A DNA stretch of 17,816 nt from Actinomycetota bacterium (GTDB taxonomy: Bacteria > Actinomycetota > Thermoleophilia > Gaiellales > Gaiellaceae). Numbering within the stretch: position 1 is the stretch's first letter; the number at the start of each line of letters is the position of its first letter. The position numbers were made by a program, and so were the translations under genes. Under the pieces are notes generated by a model. The model was not told the DNA's origin. It was given only the letters and a program-made list of their open reading frames with translations, and made no database searches. Below are positions 1-8,249 of this stretch, in pieces. The stretch lies in the NCBI GenBank assembly GCA_013697465.1, contig JACCWU010000157.1, forward strand, positions 1 through 17,816, in the 5' to 3' direction.

Positions 1-888
1 TCGTCCATCCTGTGGATCGACCTCGGGAAGGCCGACGTCTCCGAGGTGGAGGGACTCTCCAAGTCGCTCGAGTTGGATTCCGCCAGCATGGAGCGGCTCT
101 CGTCCACCGAAGACGAGCCGTTTTTCGGAGACTTCGGTACCTATCTCCACGTAAACGTCTACGCGCCGTCCAGAGACGCTCGCGGTAGCGACTTCGTGTC
201 CGTCGACTGCATCGTCGGCGAGCGTTGGCTGGTGACGGTTCACAACCAGGACGTCGACGTCATCGAGAACTTCCGCCGGCGGGCCGGCGACGGCACAGGC
301 GAGACGGGCCGCCTCGACGGGCTCGAGTTCCTCGCAACGCTTCTCGAATGGGTGCTGAACGCATACCTCGAGGCATTCGACAGGATCGAGGACGACCTCG
401 GCGAGTTCGACGCTCGGGTCCTCGAGGGCCGGCTCCAGGATGCCGAGGCGGAGCTCCGGCGACTCGTGGAGCTCAGACGCGAGATCCGTGCCCTGTGCAA
501 GGCTCTCGTCTCCCACCGCGAGATGCTCCTCGCACTCACTCATCCCGAGCTCGAGGCGATCGCGAGCTCGAGCCACGCCGAGCGCTTCAACTCCCTCCGC
601 TCTCGTCTCGAGGATGCAATTCAGGGCGCGCGTGACAGCCGCGATTCGATCGTCGGCTCGTTCGACGTGCTCATCGCGCGAAACGAGCAGCGGCAGAACG
701 AGGTCATGAAGGTGCTGACGCTCGCCTCCGTTCTGTTTCTCCCTGGAGCGTTGCTCGCGGGCGTGCTCGGGATGAACTTCAAGGTGGGCTTTTTCGACCA
801 CGCGTCGCTCTTCTGGGTCGTAGTCGCGATAATCGCGGGCATGATCGTCGCCACGCTGGTCGCGGCACGGCTGCGCAAGTGGATCTAG
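1..888 (+). CDS. CorA-family divalent cation channel, 5'-truncated by window edge
   Basis: Inner-membrane channel of the CorA metal ion transporter family, expected to carry Mg2+ or a similar divalent ion. The frame is open from base 1; a GTG at 46 exists, but the residues before it (ending WIDLGKADVSEVEG) match the usual start of the CorA cytoplasmic domain, so the true start lies upstream. A long acidic alpha-helical cytoplasmic region (stalk helix about bases 340-700) is followed by two membrane helices near the C terminus. The first ends in the family signature GMN (LAGVLGMNF, about base 770), and the protein ends with a basic RLRKWI tail, as in CorA. The usual MPEL loop after GMN is replaced by KVGFFD, as in divergent CorA/ZntB-like members, so the transported ion is uncertain. 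The last 10 bases overlap the next gene, suggesting co-transcription. Confidence 0.85.
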   Translation, partial: SSILWIDLGKADVSEVEGLSKSLELDSASMERLSSTEDEPFFGDFGTYLHVNVYAPSRDARGSDFVSVDCIVGERWLVTVHNQDVDVIENFRRRAGDGTGETGRLDGLEFLATLLEWVLNAYLEAFDRIEDDLGEFDARVLEGRLQDAEAELRRLVELRREIRALCKALVSHREMLLALTHPELEAIASSSHAERFNSLRSRLEDAIQGARDSRDSIVGSFDVLIARNEQRQNEVMKVLTLASVLFLPGALLAGVLGMNFKVGFFDHASLFWVVVAIIAGMIVATLVAARLRKWI

Positions 889-2027
889 ACGAAGGCCGGG
901 TCCTCGCCGAGCGCGAGGACACCGTCGCCGAGCGCAGCGCACCCGTGCCGGTCACTCTCACGCCGAGGGCCGTCTTCGTCTGGATCTCGATCACCGTCGG
1001 GGCACTCCTCGCCCTTGCGCTCGTCTACCTCGCACGCGGCGCGATCACCTGGATCCTCATCGCAGCGCTGTTCGCGATGGCGCTCAACCCGGCTGTCGAG
1101 GCTCTGTGCCGCCGCGGGCTCGAACGCGGCCGGGCGGCGGCGATCGTCTTCCTCGTGACGTTCGCAACGCTCGGGGCCATCGGTTTTCTCGTCATTCCAC
1201 CGCTCATTACCGCGACGACCGACTTCATCGAGGCGCTGCCGGGTCATCTTCGCCAGCTCGATGCCGAACGAGGGCCGCTCGCCTTCCTCGAGCGCCGCTT
1301 TCATCTCGGCGAGGAGCTCGTGGACATCTACGAACGTGGCGGGATCGCAGCCCTCTTCGGGCTCGAGCGGCCGGGGGCGGGCGCGGCACGTGCCGTTGCG
1401 GGCACGGCGCTCGCAGTCATCGCAGTGCCGTTCGTGACGTTCTTCATGCTGCTCGACGGCGGACGCTGGGTACGCGGCTTCCTCGACGTTCTTCCGCTCA
1501 CGGCACGCTCGCGCTGGGAGCGCGTCTTCGAGGGCATCTATCGAACGGTGGGCGGATACGTCACCGGGAACCTGCTGATCAGCCTCATCGCAGGAACCGT
1601 CGCGGCGGTAACACTCTTCGCAGTGGGAGCGCCCTACGCCCTCCCGCTCGCGGTCATCGTGGCGATCCTCGATCTCGTCCCCCTCGTCGGCGCGACTCTC
1701 GCACTCGTCATTTGCGGGCTGGCAGCGCTGACCGTGGGTCCAATCGCCGCGGTGATGGTCGTCGTCGTCCTCCTTGTCTACCAGCAGGTGGAGAACCATG
1801 TTCTCCTGCCGATCGTGTACGGGAGAACGGTGGATCTCTCGCCGCTCGCCGTCATCGTCGCCCTCCTCATCGGAGCGGAGCTCGCGGGCGTACTGGGTGC
1901 GCTCGCGGCGATCCCGGTCGGAGGCTCGCTCGCGGTCGTCACCCGCGAGCTCGTTCGCTGGAGACGCGACTCGTCGCTCCACCTGCCGCCCTCCGTTACG
2001 GACGAGCCGCGCATCACCCCGGACTGA
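879..2027 (+). CDS. AI-2E family transporter (putative permease)
   Basis: Polytopic membrane protein of the AI-2E transporter family (PF01594), 382 residues, the usual size. Hydrophobic segments lie near residues 28-75, 85-110, 170-190 and in a long C-terminal block from about 215 to 350. The family pattern of two N-terminal helix pairs, a hydrophilic middle region (about 115-165) and a C-terminal helix cluster is visible. The stretch AILDLVPLVGATLAL and the motif QQVENHVLLPIVYGRTVDL are characteristic of the family, and the latter is its best-conserved signature. Substrates of such proteins vary (autoinducer export, Na+/H+ exchange, or unknown), so no specific function is claimed. The start is the GTG overlapping the end of the CorA gene; a second GTG at 945 would give a protein shorter by 22 residues. 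No strong ribosome site is visible before either. Confidence 0.85.
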   Translation: MDLDEGRVLAEREDTVAERSAPVPVTLTPRAVFVWISITVGALLALALVYLARGAITWILIAALFAMALNPAVEALCRRGLERGRAAAIVFLVTFATLGAIGFLVIPPLITATTDFIEALPGHLRQLDAERGPLAFLERRFHLGEELVDIYERGGIAALFGLERPGAGAARAVAGTALAVIAVPFVTFFMLLDGGRWVRGFLDVLPLTARSRWERVFEGIYRTVGGYVTGNLLISLIAGTVAAVTLFAVGAPYALPLAVIVAILDLVPLVGATLALVICGLAALTVGPIAAVMVVVVLLVYQQVENHVLLPIVYGRTVDLSPLAVIVALLIGAELAGVLGALAAIPVGGSLAVVTRELVRWRRDSSLHLPPSVTDEPRITPD

Positions 2028-2072
2028 CCGCGTTCGTGTGCCCACATACCGGACCAGGGATCATGTGACGCG

Positions 2073-5000
2073 GTGATGCCGGGCGGTTCCGAAGAGTCGA
2101 GCGCCTACGGGCCGCTCAACCGATCCACCGTGGCTGCGTACGGACTCGCGGTCCTCCTCGCGCTCGCTGCCCTGTTCCTTTCGCGGCTCGTCGACTACGA
2201 GTCGCAAGAGCCGGTCTACGCCGGCCTCGTGGGCGCCGTCGCCGTCTCGATCTGGTACGGCGGCTCAGGGCCTGGATTCCTGACCGTCGTGATCGCCTGG
2301 GCACTCGCGCCAGTGTTCCTCTACCCCGACCGGTCGTTCAGCTTCAGGGATGGCGAGGACCTGGATCGCTGGGGCGCGGCGCTCGTCGTCGCGCTCCTCG
2401 TCGTCTGGGTGAGCCTCGTCATGCGGCGTGGCCAAGAGCGGGCGGCGACCGCGGCGATCGCCGCGGAGGAGTCAAGTCGCCAGATGGAGACGCTGCAGGA
2501 GTTTGCGACGGCGCTCTCGGCGGCGGTCAGTCCCACGGAAGTCGCTCGCGTCCTCACCGAGCGGGCTGGACGCGTCATTGGGGCCGAGGGTGTCGGCCTC
2601 GCCCTGATCGAAGGCGACGACCTCGTCTTCGTCGAGCTCGCAGGACCCGCTAGTCCCGCCGCAGCTTCGGGGGTTCACGTCCCGCCTAGGACGACACTCT
2701 CCCGAGCCGTCACGGAGAACCGGCTCCAGCGCGCTTCCGACCGCGAGACCCTCGTCGCACGTTATCCCGACACCGCTGAGTTGATGCCGAAGGTCGAGGC
2801 AACGCTCGCGGTGCCCGTGCAGGTCGCGGGAGACGTCGTCGGCGCGCTCGGGTTCGTCTTCGAGGAGCCCCATCTCGCACACGAGGAAGCGGAGTCCCTG
2901 GCCTCGATCATCGCCGACCTCGGCGGCCAAGCGCTCGCTCGCGCGAGGCTGTACGAGCGTGAGCGTCAGGCGCGACGCGCCCTCGACCGGATCTTGCGAG
3001 TCGCGCCGCGTCTCTACCTGGGCAACAGCGCCGAGGAGGTGAGCGTCGCGATCTGCCGCGAGGCGCGTACGACACTCGGACCCGACATCACGGAGGTCTG
3101 GCGCGTCGACGATGACTGGCGATGGCTCGAGCTCGTCTGTCGCGACCCGGTGGGCGAGGGGCTGACCGTCGGCGAGCGGCTGGAGATCCCAGGGCTGCCC
3201 GGGCTGCGAGAGGCGATGGAGTCCCTCGACGTGACCTTTGTCCCCGACACCGAGGAGGCGCTCCGGGGAGCCCAGCTCGAGTATGCGCGGCGCGTCGGTA
3301 TCCGCTCCTGGCTCTGGGCGCCCATACCGCTCGGGGGACGTGCCGACCGGATTCTCTTCCTGTCGTGGGAGACCGTCGTCTCCGAGCCGGATCTGTCGAC
3401 GATCGTCCTTACGCGCCGTTTCGCCGACCAGGCGGGGCTTGCTTTCGAGCAGCTCGAGCGCCGCCAGGCGGAGGAGGCGGCGGAGCGCCGAGCGCTCGAG
3501 ACACGGCGTCTCCTCGACGTTACGGCCGCGCTCGCGGCTGCCGCGACACCGGCCGAGGTCACGGCAGCGATTCTCCGCGAGACCGTACAAGGCCTTGGAG
3601 CCCGGGGAGCCGTGGTCGTCGCTCGGCGAGAAGGCGAGGACGGCCTCGAGATCGTCGAGACGCAGGGCTTCGCGCCGTCGGAGCTCGACCCGTGGCGGAC
3701 GCTAGCGCTCGACGCCGCCGTGCCGCTTGCAGAGGCCGTTCGCGAAGGCGTCGTGGTTACCGTGGAGAGCCCCGGCGAGCTCCAGGACCGGTATCCGGAA
3801 CTCGTGGATGCCCGCGCCGGCGGGTTTGCGTGGCTCGTAGCTCCGCTGAGCGCAGCCGGCTCCGTCATCGGCGCGGTCGGTTTCTCCTACGGGGAGCCTC
3901 ATCGCTTCTCGGAAGCCGAGCTCGAGTTTGCCGAGGCGCTCGGGCGCCAGGCGGGACAGGCGCTGGACCGGGCACGCCTCCTCGTAGAGGAGCACGCCGC
4001 GCGCAAGCGAGCGGAGGACATGGTCGTGCTTGCAAGCTCCCTCAGCGAGGCCGCGACCGTGTCGGAGATCATCGGCGCAGCCGGCGGGCAGCTCCATGCG
4101 CTTCTGGGTCCCGACCTCGTCGGCGTGTACCTGGTCGACCAGAGCGAAGGAACGCTCGAGCTCGTCGAGACGGCGGGCGGGTCTCTCGACGTCAGCGAGA
4201 GTCTCCGGCAACTGTCCCTCGCGGAGAGGTCGCCTCCCGCCGAGGCGGTCCGGCGTCGCGAGTCCATCTGGCTCGACGACGATGAGGACTGGGTGGGAGT
4301 TCCAGGTGGCGAGTCGTGGCGCGAGATGGGAATCCGGAGCCTCTGCGCGGTTCCGCTTCCGGCCGGGGAGCGAGTCGCGGGAGTTCTCGTCACCGCCTTC
4401 GCCGCGGTCACCACCTACGATCTCGAGACGCGCCGGCTCATCGAGTCGGTTGCCCGCCAGGCCGCCCAACCGCTCGAGCGAGCGGCCCTGACGGAGCGGG
4501 AGCATGCGGCCCTGGTCGCGGTCGAGGCCGCCTCGAGGCGCACGCGCCGGATCCAGTCCGTGACGCAAGCTCTCGCCGGGGCTTCGACACCGCGCGAGGT
4601 CGCAGCGATCGTCGTCCACGCGGCGGTTGCGGCGGTCGCGGGCGACGCAGGAGCGATCATCGCCTTCGACGAGAGACGCGAAGCCCCCGAGCTCCTCGCC
4701 GAGGTCGGGCTCGGCGAACGCGGGTTCCCCGAGGAGCTCGTTGCGCCGTTGACGGAGGCTGCCCTCGCGGGCACGGTGCTCACGCTCGGTGCAGAACCCC
4801 CCGACGGGCGACACGAGCGAGTGCTGCGGGACGTCCTCACCGAGGCCGGTTACCGGAACGCGATATGCCTTCCGCTCGGCGTCGGCCCGCGCGTGCAGGG
4901 AACGCTGCTCGTCTGCTCGCGCTCGCCCGATCGACTCTCCGAGGAGGACGCCGAGCTCCTTCTGACCGTCGCACGGATAGCGGCCCAGGCGCTCGACCGT

Positions 5001-6650
5001 AGCCGGCTGTTCGAGCGGGAGCAGATGCTGCGTGTCCGGTCCGAGCGGATTCAGGCTCTGACGGCGGCGCTCTCCGGTTCCGTGACGCAGCAGGACGTGG
5101 CTGATGTGGTCGTCGAGGCGGTCGCGACGGAGATGCGCGCGGACGCCAGTGTCTTCGCCATCGTTCTCGACGACCGCGAGGTTCAGAAGAAGCTCGCCTG
5201 GTACGGCTACGGCGACGAGCTCCAGGAGGCGTGGCTGGAGGTCCCGCTCTCTGCTCCGACACCGGGTAACCGCGCCCTCGAGACCCGCAAGACCACTTTC
5301 TACGAGACGTTCGAGGCACTGGGCCGCGAGTTCCCCCAGACGTTCAGGCGCATGTGGGACACGGGACACGAGTCGTTCCTCTTCGTCCCGCTCGTCACGG
5401 GAGGCAAGGCGACCGGGCTCGTGGTCACGTCGTGGACCGAGCGCATCACCCTCTCGGATGACGACCGGGCGTTTGTCGAGTCGCTCGCGCGCGAGGTTGC
5501 GTTGGCCCTCGACCGTGCGCGTCGCTACGAAGCCGAGCGCACGATCGCGGAGACCCTGCAGCGAAGCATGCTTCCCACCTCGCTCCCGCAGGTCGGCGGA
5601 ATCCAGCTTGCAGCGCGCTACCTGGCCGGCACGAAGGGGGTCGACGTGGGTGGCGACTGGTTCGATGCCATCGAGCTTCCGAACGGACGGTTGGCGTTCG
5701 CGGTCGGAGACGTCGTGGGCAAGGGCGTGCAGGCGGCGGCGTCGATGGCACAGCTCCGAAACGCACTTCGTGCGTTCGCCTACGACCAGATGAAGCCGTC
5801 CTCGACCGTCGCTCGACTCAACCGGCTGACGGAGGAGCTCGCCGACCCGATGTTCGCAACTGTCGTATACGCGGTGCTGGATCCCGACACCGGCGAGTGT
5901 CGCTTCACGGCGGCAGGGCATCCACCACCGCTCGTCGTCTATCCGAGTGGGCATGCGGAGTATCTCGAAGGCGGCCGCGGTCTACCGCTGGGTACGGGCG
6001 TCGACGGGACGTACGAGCAGCGGACGGTAGACCTGCCGGTGGGCTCGACGCTCATCCTGTACACGGACGGGCTCGTCGAGCGACGCGGAGAGGCAATCGA
6101 CGAAGGTCTCGAGCGGCTGCGAGCAGCGGCGGAAGAAAGCTCGGGTGAGCCCGGGAAGCTCGTCGAGCACGTGCTCGGGAAGCTCGTCGCGGACGCAGAG
6201 CGCGGTGACGACGTCGCTGTGCTCGTCGTGCGTCTCCTCGCGGTGGCCCCGGCCTCGCTCGAGCTGGTCCTCCCCGCCAACAGACGCTCGCTCGACCTCG
6301 CACGTGACACCCTCCGCATGTGGCTCAGCCATGCCCCGGTCTCGCGCTCGGAATCGGACGACATCGTTCTGGCCGCCTGGGAAGCTTGCACGAACGCGAT
6401 CGAGCACCCGGACCAGCCCAGTGCAGGCACCTTCCAGCTCTCGGTGGAGCTCGAAGACTCGACCGTGCGCGTTTCGGTGCAAGACTCCGGACGCTGGCTC
6501 CCCAAGAGGGCGCAAGCCGATCGGGGCCTCGGGCTCCGGCTCATTCGCTCCCTCATGTCCTCGGTCGACATCGCCACGACCGACGAGGGCACGGTCGTTC
6601 GGCTCGAGAAGGCTCTCAGCCGAGCAGACGCTTCCGCAGTTCCTGAGTGA
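2073..6650 (+). CDS. Membrane-anchored multi-GAF sensor with PP2C/SpoIIE phosphatase and GHKL kinase-like domain
   Basis: A 1525-residue signalling protein, probably the input module of the partner-switching system encoded next to it. Residues 1-120 carry about four membrane helices, like the KdpD-type DUF4118 anchor. Six tandem GAF-like sensor units follow at roughly 137-299, 301-466, 475-643, 648-813, 825-987 and 989-1158; each opens with a helix of the type LxxxTAALAxAxTPxEV and closes with a helix like ALDRARxxE. A PP2C/SpoIIE Ser/Thr phosphatase spans about 1160-1393 and has its metal ligands: Asp1195 in VGGDWFD, Asp1213 in GDVVGKG and Asp1379-Asp1380 in RGDDVAV. An RsbW-like ATPase occupies about 1400-1515 with N-box Glu1437/Asn1441 (EACTNAIEHP), DSGRW at 1471 and DRGLGL at 1483. 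In this family the phosphatase reactivates STAS antagonists and the ATPase can phosphorylate them. GTG 2073 is directly followed by ATG 2076, so either may start. The ligands of the GAF units are unknown. Confidence 0.9.
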   Translation: MMPGGSEESSAYGPLNRSTVAAYGLAVLLALAALFLSRLVDYESQEPVYAGLVGAVAVSIWYGGSGPGFLTVVIAWALAPVFLYPDRSFSFRDGEDLDRWGAALVVALLVVWVSLVMRRGQERAATAAIAAEESSRQMETLQEFATALSAAVSPTEVARVLTERAGRVIGAEGVGLALIEGDDLVFVELAGPASPAAASGVHVPPRTTLSRAVTENRLQRASDRETLVARYPDTAELMPKVEATLAVPVQVAGDVVGALGFVFEEPHLAHEEAESLASIIADLGGQALARARLYERERQARRALDRILRVAPRLYLGNSAEEVSVAICREARTTLGPDITEVWRVDDDWRWLELVCRDPVGEGLTVGERLEIPGLPGLREAMESLDVTFVPDTEEALRGAQLEYARRVGIRSWLWAPIPLGGRADRILFLSWETVVSEPDLSTIVLTRRFADQAGLAFEQLERRQAEEAAERRALETRRLLDVTAALAAAATPAEVTAAILRETVQGLGARGAVVVARREGEDGLEIVETQGFAPSELDPWRTLALDAAVPLAEAVREGVVVTVESPGELQDRYPELVDARAGGFAWLVAPLSAAGSVIGAVGFSYGEPHRFSEAELEFAEALGRQAGQALDRARLLVEEHAARKRAEDMVVLASSLSEAATVSEIIGAAGGQLHALLGPDLVGVYLVDQSEGTLELVETAGGSLDVSESLRQLSLAERSPPAEAVRRRESIWLDDDEDWVGVPGGESWREMGIRSLCAVPLPAGERVAGVLVTAFAAVTTYDLETRRLIESVARQAAQPLERAALTEREHAALVAVEAASRRTRRIQSVTQALAGASTPREVAAIVVHAAVAAVAGDAGAIIAFDERREAPELLAEVGLGERGFPEELVAPLTEAALAGTVLTLGAEPPDGRHERVLRDVLTEAGYRNAICLPLGVGPRVQGTLLVCSRSPDRLSEEDAELLLTVARIAAQALDRSRLFEREQMLRVRSERIQALTAALSGSVTQQDVADVVVEAVATEMRADASVFAIVLDDREVQKKLAWYGYGDELQEAWLEVPLSAPTPGNRALETRKTTFYETFEALGREFPQTFRRMWDTGHESFLFVPLVTGGKATGLVVTSWTERITLSDDDRAFVESLAREVALALDRARRYEAERTIAETLQRSMLPTSLPQVGGIQLAARYLAGTKGVDVGGDWFDAIELPNGRLAFAVGDVVGKGVQAAASMAQLRNALRAFAYDQMKPSSTVARLNRLTEELADPMFATVVYAVLDPDTGECRFTAAGHPPPLVVYPSGHAEYLEGGRGLPLGTGVDGTYEQRTVDLPVGSTLILYTDGLVERRGEAIDEGLERLRAAAEESSGEPGKLVEHVLGKLVADAERGDDVAVLVVRLLAVAPASLELVLPANRRSLDLARDTLRMWLSHAPVSRSESDDIVLAAWEACTNAIEHPDQPSAGTFQLSVELEDSTVRVSVQDSGRWLPKRAQADRGLGLRLIRSLMSSVDIATTDEGTVVRLEKALSRADASAVPE

Positions 6651-6659
6651 GCAGTCAGG

Positions 6660-6725
6660 TCAGAAGAGCCAGACGAGCAGCAAAATGATGACGATCAGTG
6701 CGAGCAAACCTCCGCCGATGTACAT
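6660..6725 (-). CDS. 21-residue single-helix membrane peptide
   Basis: A very small gene missed by ordinary length cut-offs. The product begins MYIGGG and is then almost wholly hydrophobic to VWLF at the C terminus, enough for one membrane-spanning helix. It is supported by a near-perfect ribosome site, AGGAGGTG at 6731-6738, five bases before the ATG, and by a SigB-type promoter 44 bases upstream of the start codon (6770-6795). It converges on the sensor gene, leaving nine bases between the stop codons, and faces away from the sigma factor gene. Small stress-induced membrane peptides of this shape are known in bacteria, but I do not recognise the family; a role in envelope stress or in modulating a membrane partner such as the adjacent sensor is speculation. 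Confidence 0.65.
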   Translation of the reverse strand: MYIGGGLLALIVIILLLVWLF

Positions 6726-6769
6726 GCGAACACCTCCTTTCCCGCATTCCGAATTTCAGTGGACGCTTC

Positions 6770-6795
6770 ATTCCCGCGCGCGTGTCGGCTCAAAC
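6770..6795 (-). promoter_or_regulatory. SigB/SigF-type promoter of the 21-residue peptide
   Basis: Reading the minus strand, GTTT (6795-6792) is followed by a 16-base spacer and GGGAAT (6775-6770). This fits the SigB/SigF class consensus GTTT-N15 to N17-GGG(T/A)A(T). The -10 element lies 44 bases upstream of the peptide's ATG, leaving room for a leader that includes the strong ribosome site. Pattern match only. Confidence 0.6.
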
Positions 6796-6833
6796 ACCGG
6801 CGGTCATGTGCCGTCTCTCGCATGCTGTCGTGG

Positions 6834-6860
6834 GTTTTGGACCTCCCCTCGCGCGGGTAC
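6834..6860 (+). promoter_or_regulatory. SigB/SigF-type promoter, probably autoregulating the sigma gene
   Basis: GTTT (6834-6837), a 17-base spacer and GGGTAC (6855-6860). The spacer is at the long end of the class. It lies about 210 bases before the sigma factor start with no other gene between, so the sigma factor would stimulate its own operon, as is common for sigB/sigF loci. The long leader makes this assignment less certain than the others. Confidence 0.5.
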
Positions 6861-7072
6861 TTCCGGATGCGTGCCGCCCGCCTGCGATCGGGAGCTCCTA
6901 CGCTCATCTTCGAGAGCACGGTCGTCGGTTCGGTGGACGAAATGCCGCAGGTGGCGTGAGCTTCCTTCGATGGGTCGAGCCGCGCACCGACAGGTGATCG
7001 CGGCTAGGCTGGCCCCAGCCCTGTCCTTCCCGGATCGGTCCGCGGCTGACCGGCGGCCGTCCGAATGAGCCG

Positions 7073-7834
7073 ATGAGCTTGGTGATGGAACGTAACGTCG
7101 ACGCTCTTCTCACTGCGTATCACCGGAGCGGGGATGAAAGCGCCCGCGACCAGGCCCTCGTCGAGCTGATGCCCCTCGTGCGCGCTCTCGCGCTCCGCTA
7201 TGCCGGGCGCGGCGAGCCCCTGGAAGACCTCGTCCAGGTCGGCTCGATTGGGCTCATCAAGGCGGTCGACCGCTTCGACGTCGACCGCGGAGTGGAGTTC
7301 TCCAGCTACGCCGTCCCCACGATCGTCGGCGAGATCAGACGTCACTTCCGGGACAAGGCCTGGGCGATGCACGTCCCGCGCCGTCTGAAGGAGCTGAGCG
7401 TCCGGCTCTCGCGGCTCCTCGACGAGCTCACGAACCAGCTCGGGCGGTCGCCGACCGTCCCCGAGCTCGCGTGCGCAGCGGGCGTCGAAGAAGAGGACGT
7501 GGTCGACGCTCTCGACTCCGCACAGGCGTACTCGACCCGTTCGCTCCACGCTCCGTTCGACGACGACGGCGACGAGAGCCTCGGGGACCGTCTCGGTGTC
7601 GAGGAGCGGGGGTACGAGGAAGTCGAAGACGGATCGCTCGTCAGCGCCGGGCTCGGCATGCTCGACGCGCGGGAACGTCGCATCGTGGAGCTCCGCTTCT
7701 TCGAGGAGATGACCCAGTCGCAGATCGCCGCCGAGCTCGGTATTTCCCAAATGCATGTTTCGCGTCTGCTGCGGCGGGCACTCGGACTCATGCGGGGCAG
7801 AATCGAGGAACTACAGGAAGAGACAAATGACTGA
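7073..7834 (+). CDS. SigB/SigF-type general stress RNA polymerase sigma factor
   Basis: A 253-residue sigma-70 family group 3 factor of the SigB/SigF/SigG type, which directs RNA polymerase to GTTT/GGGTA promoters. Region 2 is clear: ALALRYAGRGEPLEDLVQVG (core binding), GLIKAVDRFDVDRGVEFSSY, then VPTIVGEIRRHFRDKAW for -10 recognition and melting. Region 3 begins at VPRRLKEL and includes LTNQLGRSPTVPELACAAGV. Region 4 ends with the helix-turn-helix SQIAAELGISQMHVSRLLRR, which reads the -35 element. No anti-sigma or membrane domain is fused. ATG 7073 was chosen; ATG 7085 is also possible. The 3' end overlaps the RsbW-type gene by 8 bases, the usual coupling of a sigma factor to its anti-sigma kinase. 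It is probably activated post-translationally by partner switching and autoregulated through the 6834 site. Confidence 0.93.
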   Translation: MSLVMERNVDALLTAYHRSGDESARDQALVELMPLVRALALRYAGRGEPLEDLVQVGSIGLIKAVDRFDVDRGVEFSSYAVPTIVGEIRRHFRDKAWAMHVPRRLKELSVRLSRLLDELTNQLGRSPTVPELACAAGVEEEDVVDALDSAQAYSTRSLHAPFDDDGDESLGDRLGVEERGYEEVEDGSLVSAGLGMLDARERRIVELRFFEEMTQSQIAAELGISQMHVSRLLRRALGLMRGRIEELQEETND

Positions 7835-8249
7835 GGCACGGGTCAGGCTTACGTTTCCAGGAAAGGCGGACTACCTGCTGTTGGGACGGCTTGCGCTCGC
7901 AGGGCTCGCGAGGACTTTTCCGCTCGAGCCAGAGGAGCTCGCGGACTTGAAGCTCGCCGTCACGGAGGCGTGCGGAAATGCCGTCCGCCATGCGTACGCC
8001 AACGGGGAGGGCGAGGTCACGGTCGAGTTCACGGTGGGTGACGGGCGACTGGAGATCGTCGTGGGAGACCAGGGCGCGGGGCTCGTCAAGTCCACGGCCG
8101 GCGACTGGACGATGCCGGACCACCTCGAAGGCGGAATGGGCATGGCGATCATCCGCGAGATTGTCGACGAGCTCGAGGTCGCAGAGGGAACCGACGGTCG
8201 TGGAACGCGCGTCCGGATGACCAAGTATCTCGCGGAGGCCCTTCTCTAG
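7827..8249 (+). CDS. Anti-sigma factor serine kinase, RsbW-like
   Basis: A 140-residue GHKL-fold ATPase of the RsbW/SpoIIAB family. In such systems it binds and silences the sigma factor and, using ATP, phosphorylates the STAS antagonist on serine. All three ATP-site motifs are intact: the N-box with Glu47 and Asn51 (TEACGNAVRHAY), DQGAG at 81-85 and GGMGMAII at 102-109. The ATG at 7827 was chosen because it follows an AGGAAG ribosome site inside the end of the sigma gene and gives the family's normal length; an in-frame extension upstream would lie wholly inside the sigma gene. The 8-base overlap with the sigma gene should keep the two proteins in fixed ratio. The stop codon overlaps that of the convergent STAS gene within a shared CTAG. 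Confidence 0.92.
   Translation: MTEARVRLTFPGKADYLLLGRLALAGLARTFPLEPEELADLKLAVTEACGNAVRHAYANGEGEVTVEFTVGDGRLEIVVGDQGAGLVKSTAGDWTMPDHLEGGMGMAIIREIVDELEVAEGTDGRGTRVRMTKYLAEALL

Larger units (their letters stand above)
6726..7072. other. Non-coding gap between membrane peptide and sigma gene
   Basis: About 350 bases with no convincing coding sequence; the short frames within have no ribosome site and no recognisable product. The gap holds the ribosome site of the minus-strand peptide (6731-6738), its promoter (6770-6795), and a plus-strand promoter-like site (6834-6860) facing the sigma gene. The two promoters are back to back, their -35 elements 38 bases apart. A TAGGCT box at 7005-7010 could be a housekeeping -10 for the sigma gene, but no convincing -35 is seen. 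The roughly 200-base leader between the 6834 promoter and the sigma start shows no riboswitch I recognise. Confidence 0.6.

Noticed and set aside
3702..5954. 750-codon open frame on the minus strand
   Set aside because: It lies wholly antisense to the sensor gene, whose GAF and phosphatase motifs are clear. The translation is Arg/Glu/Leu-rich with no domain, a usual shadow in GC-rich DNA.
7757..7782. GTTT-N15-GGGCAC near the end of the sigma gene
   Set aside because: It resembles the stress promoter pattern but is inside coding sequence (the region 4 helix-turn-helix) and the -10 is a poor match. A promoter for the kinase gene alone cannot be excluded, but support is weak.
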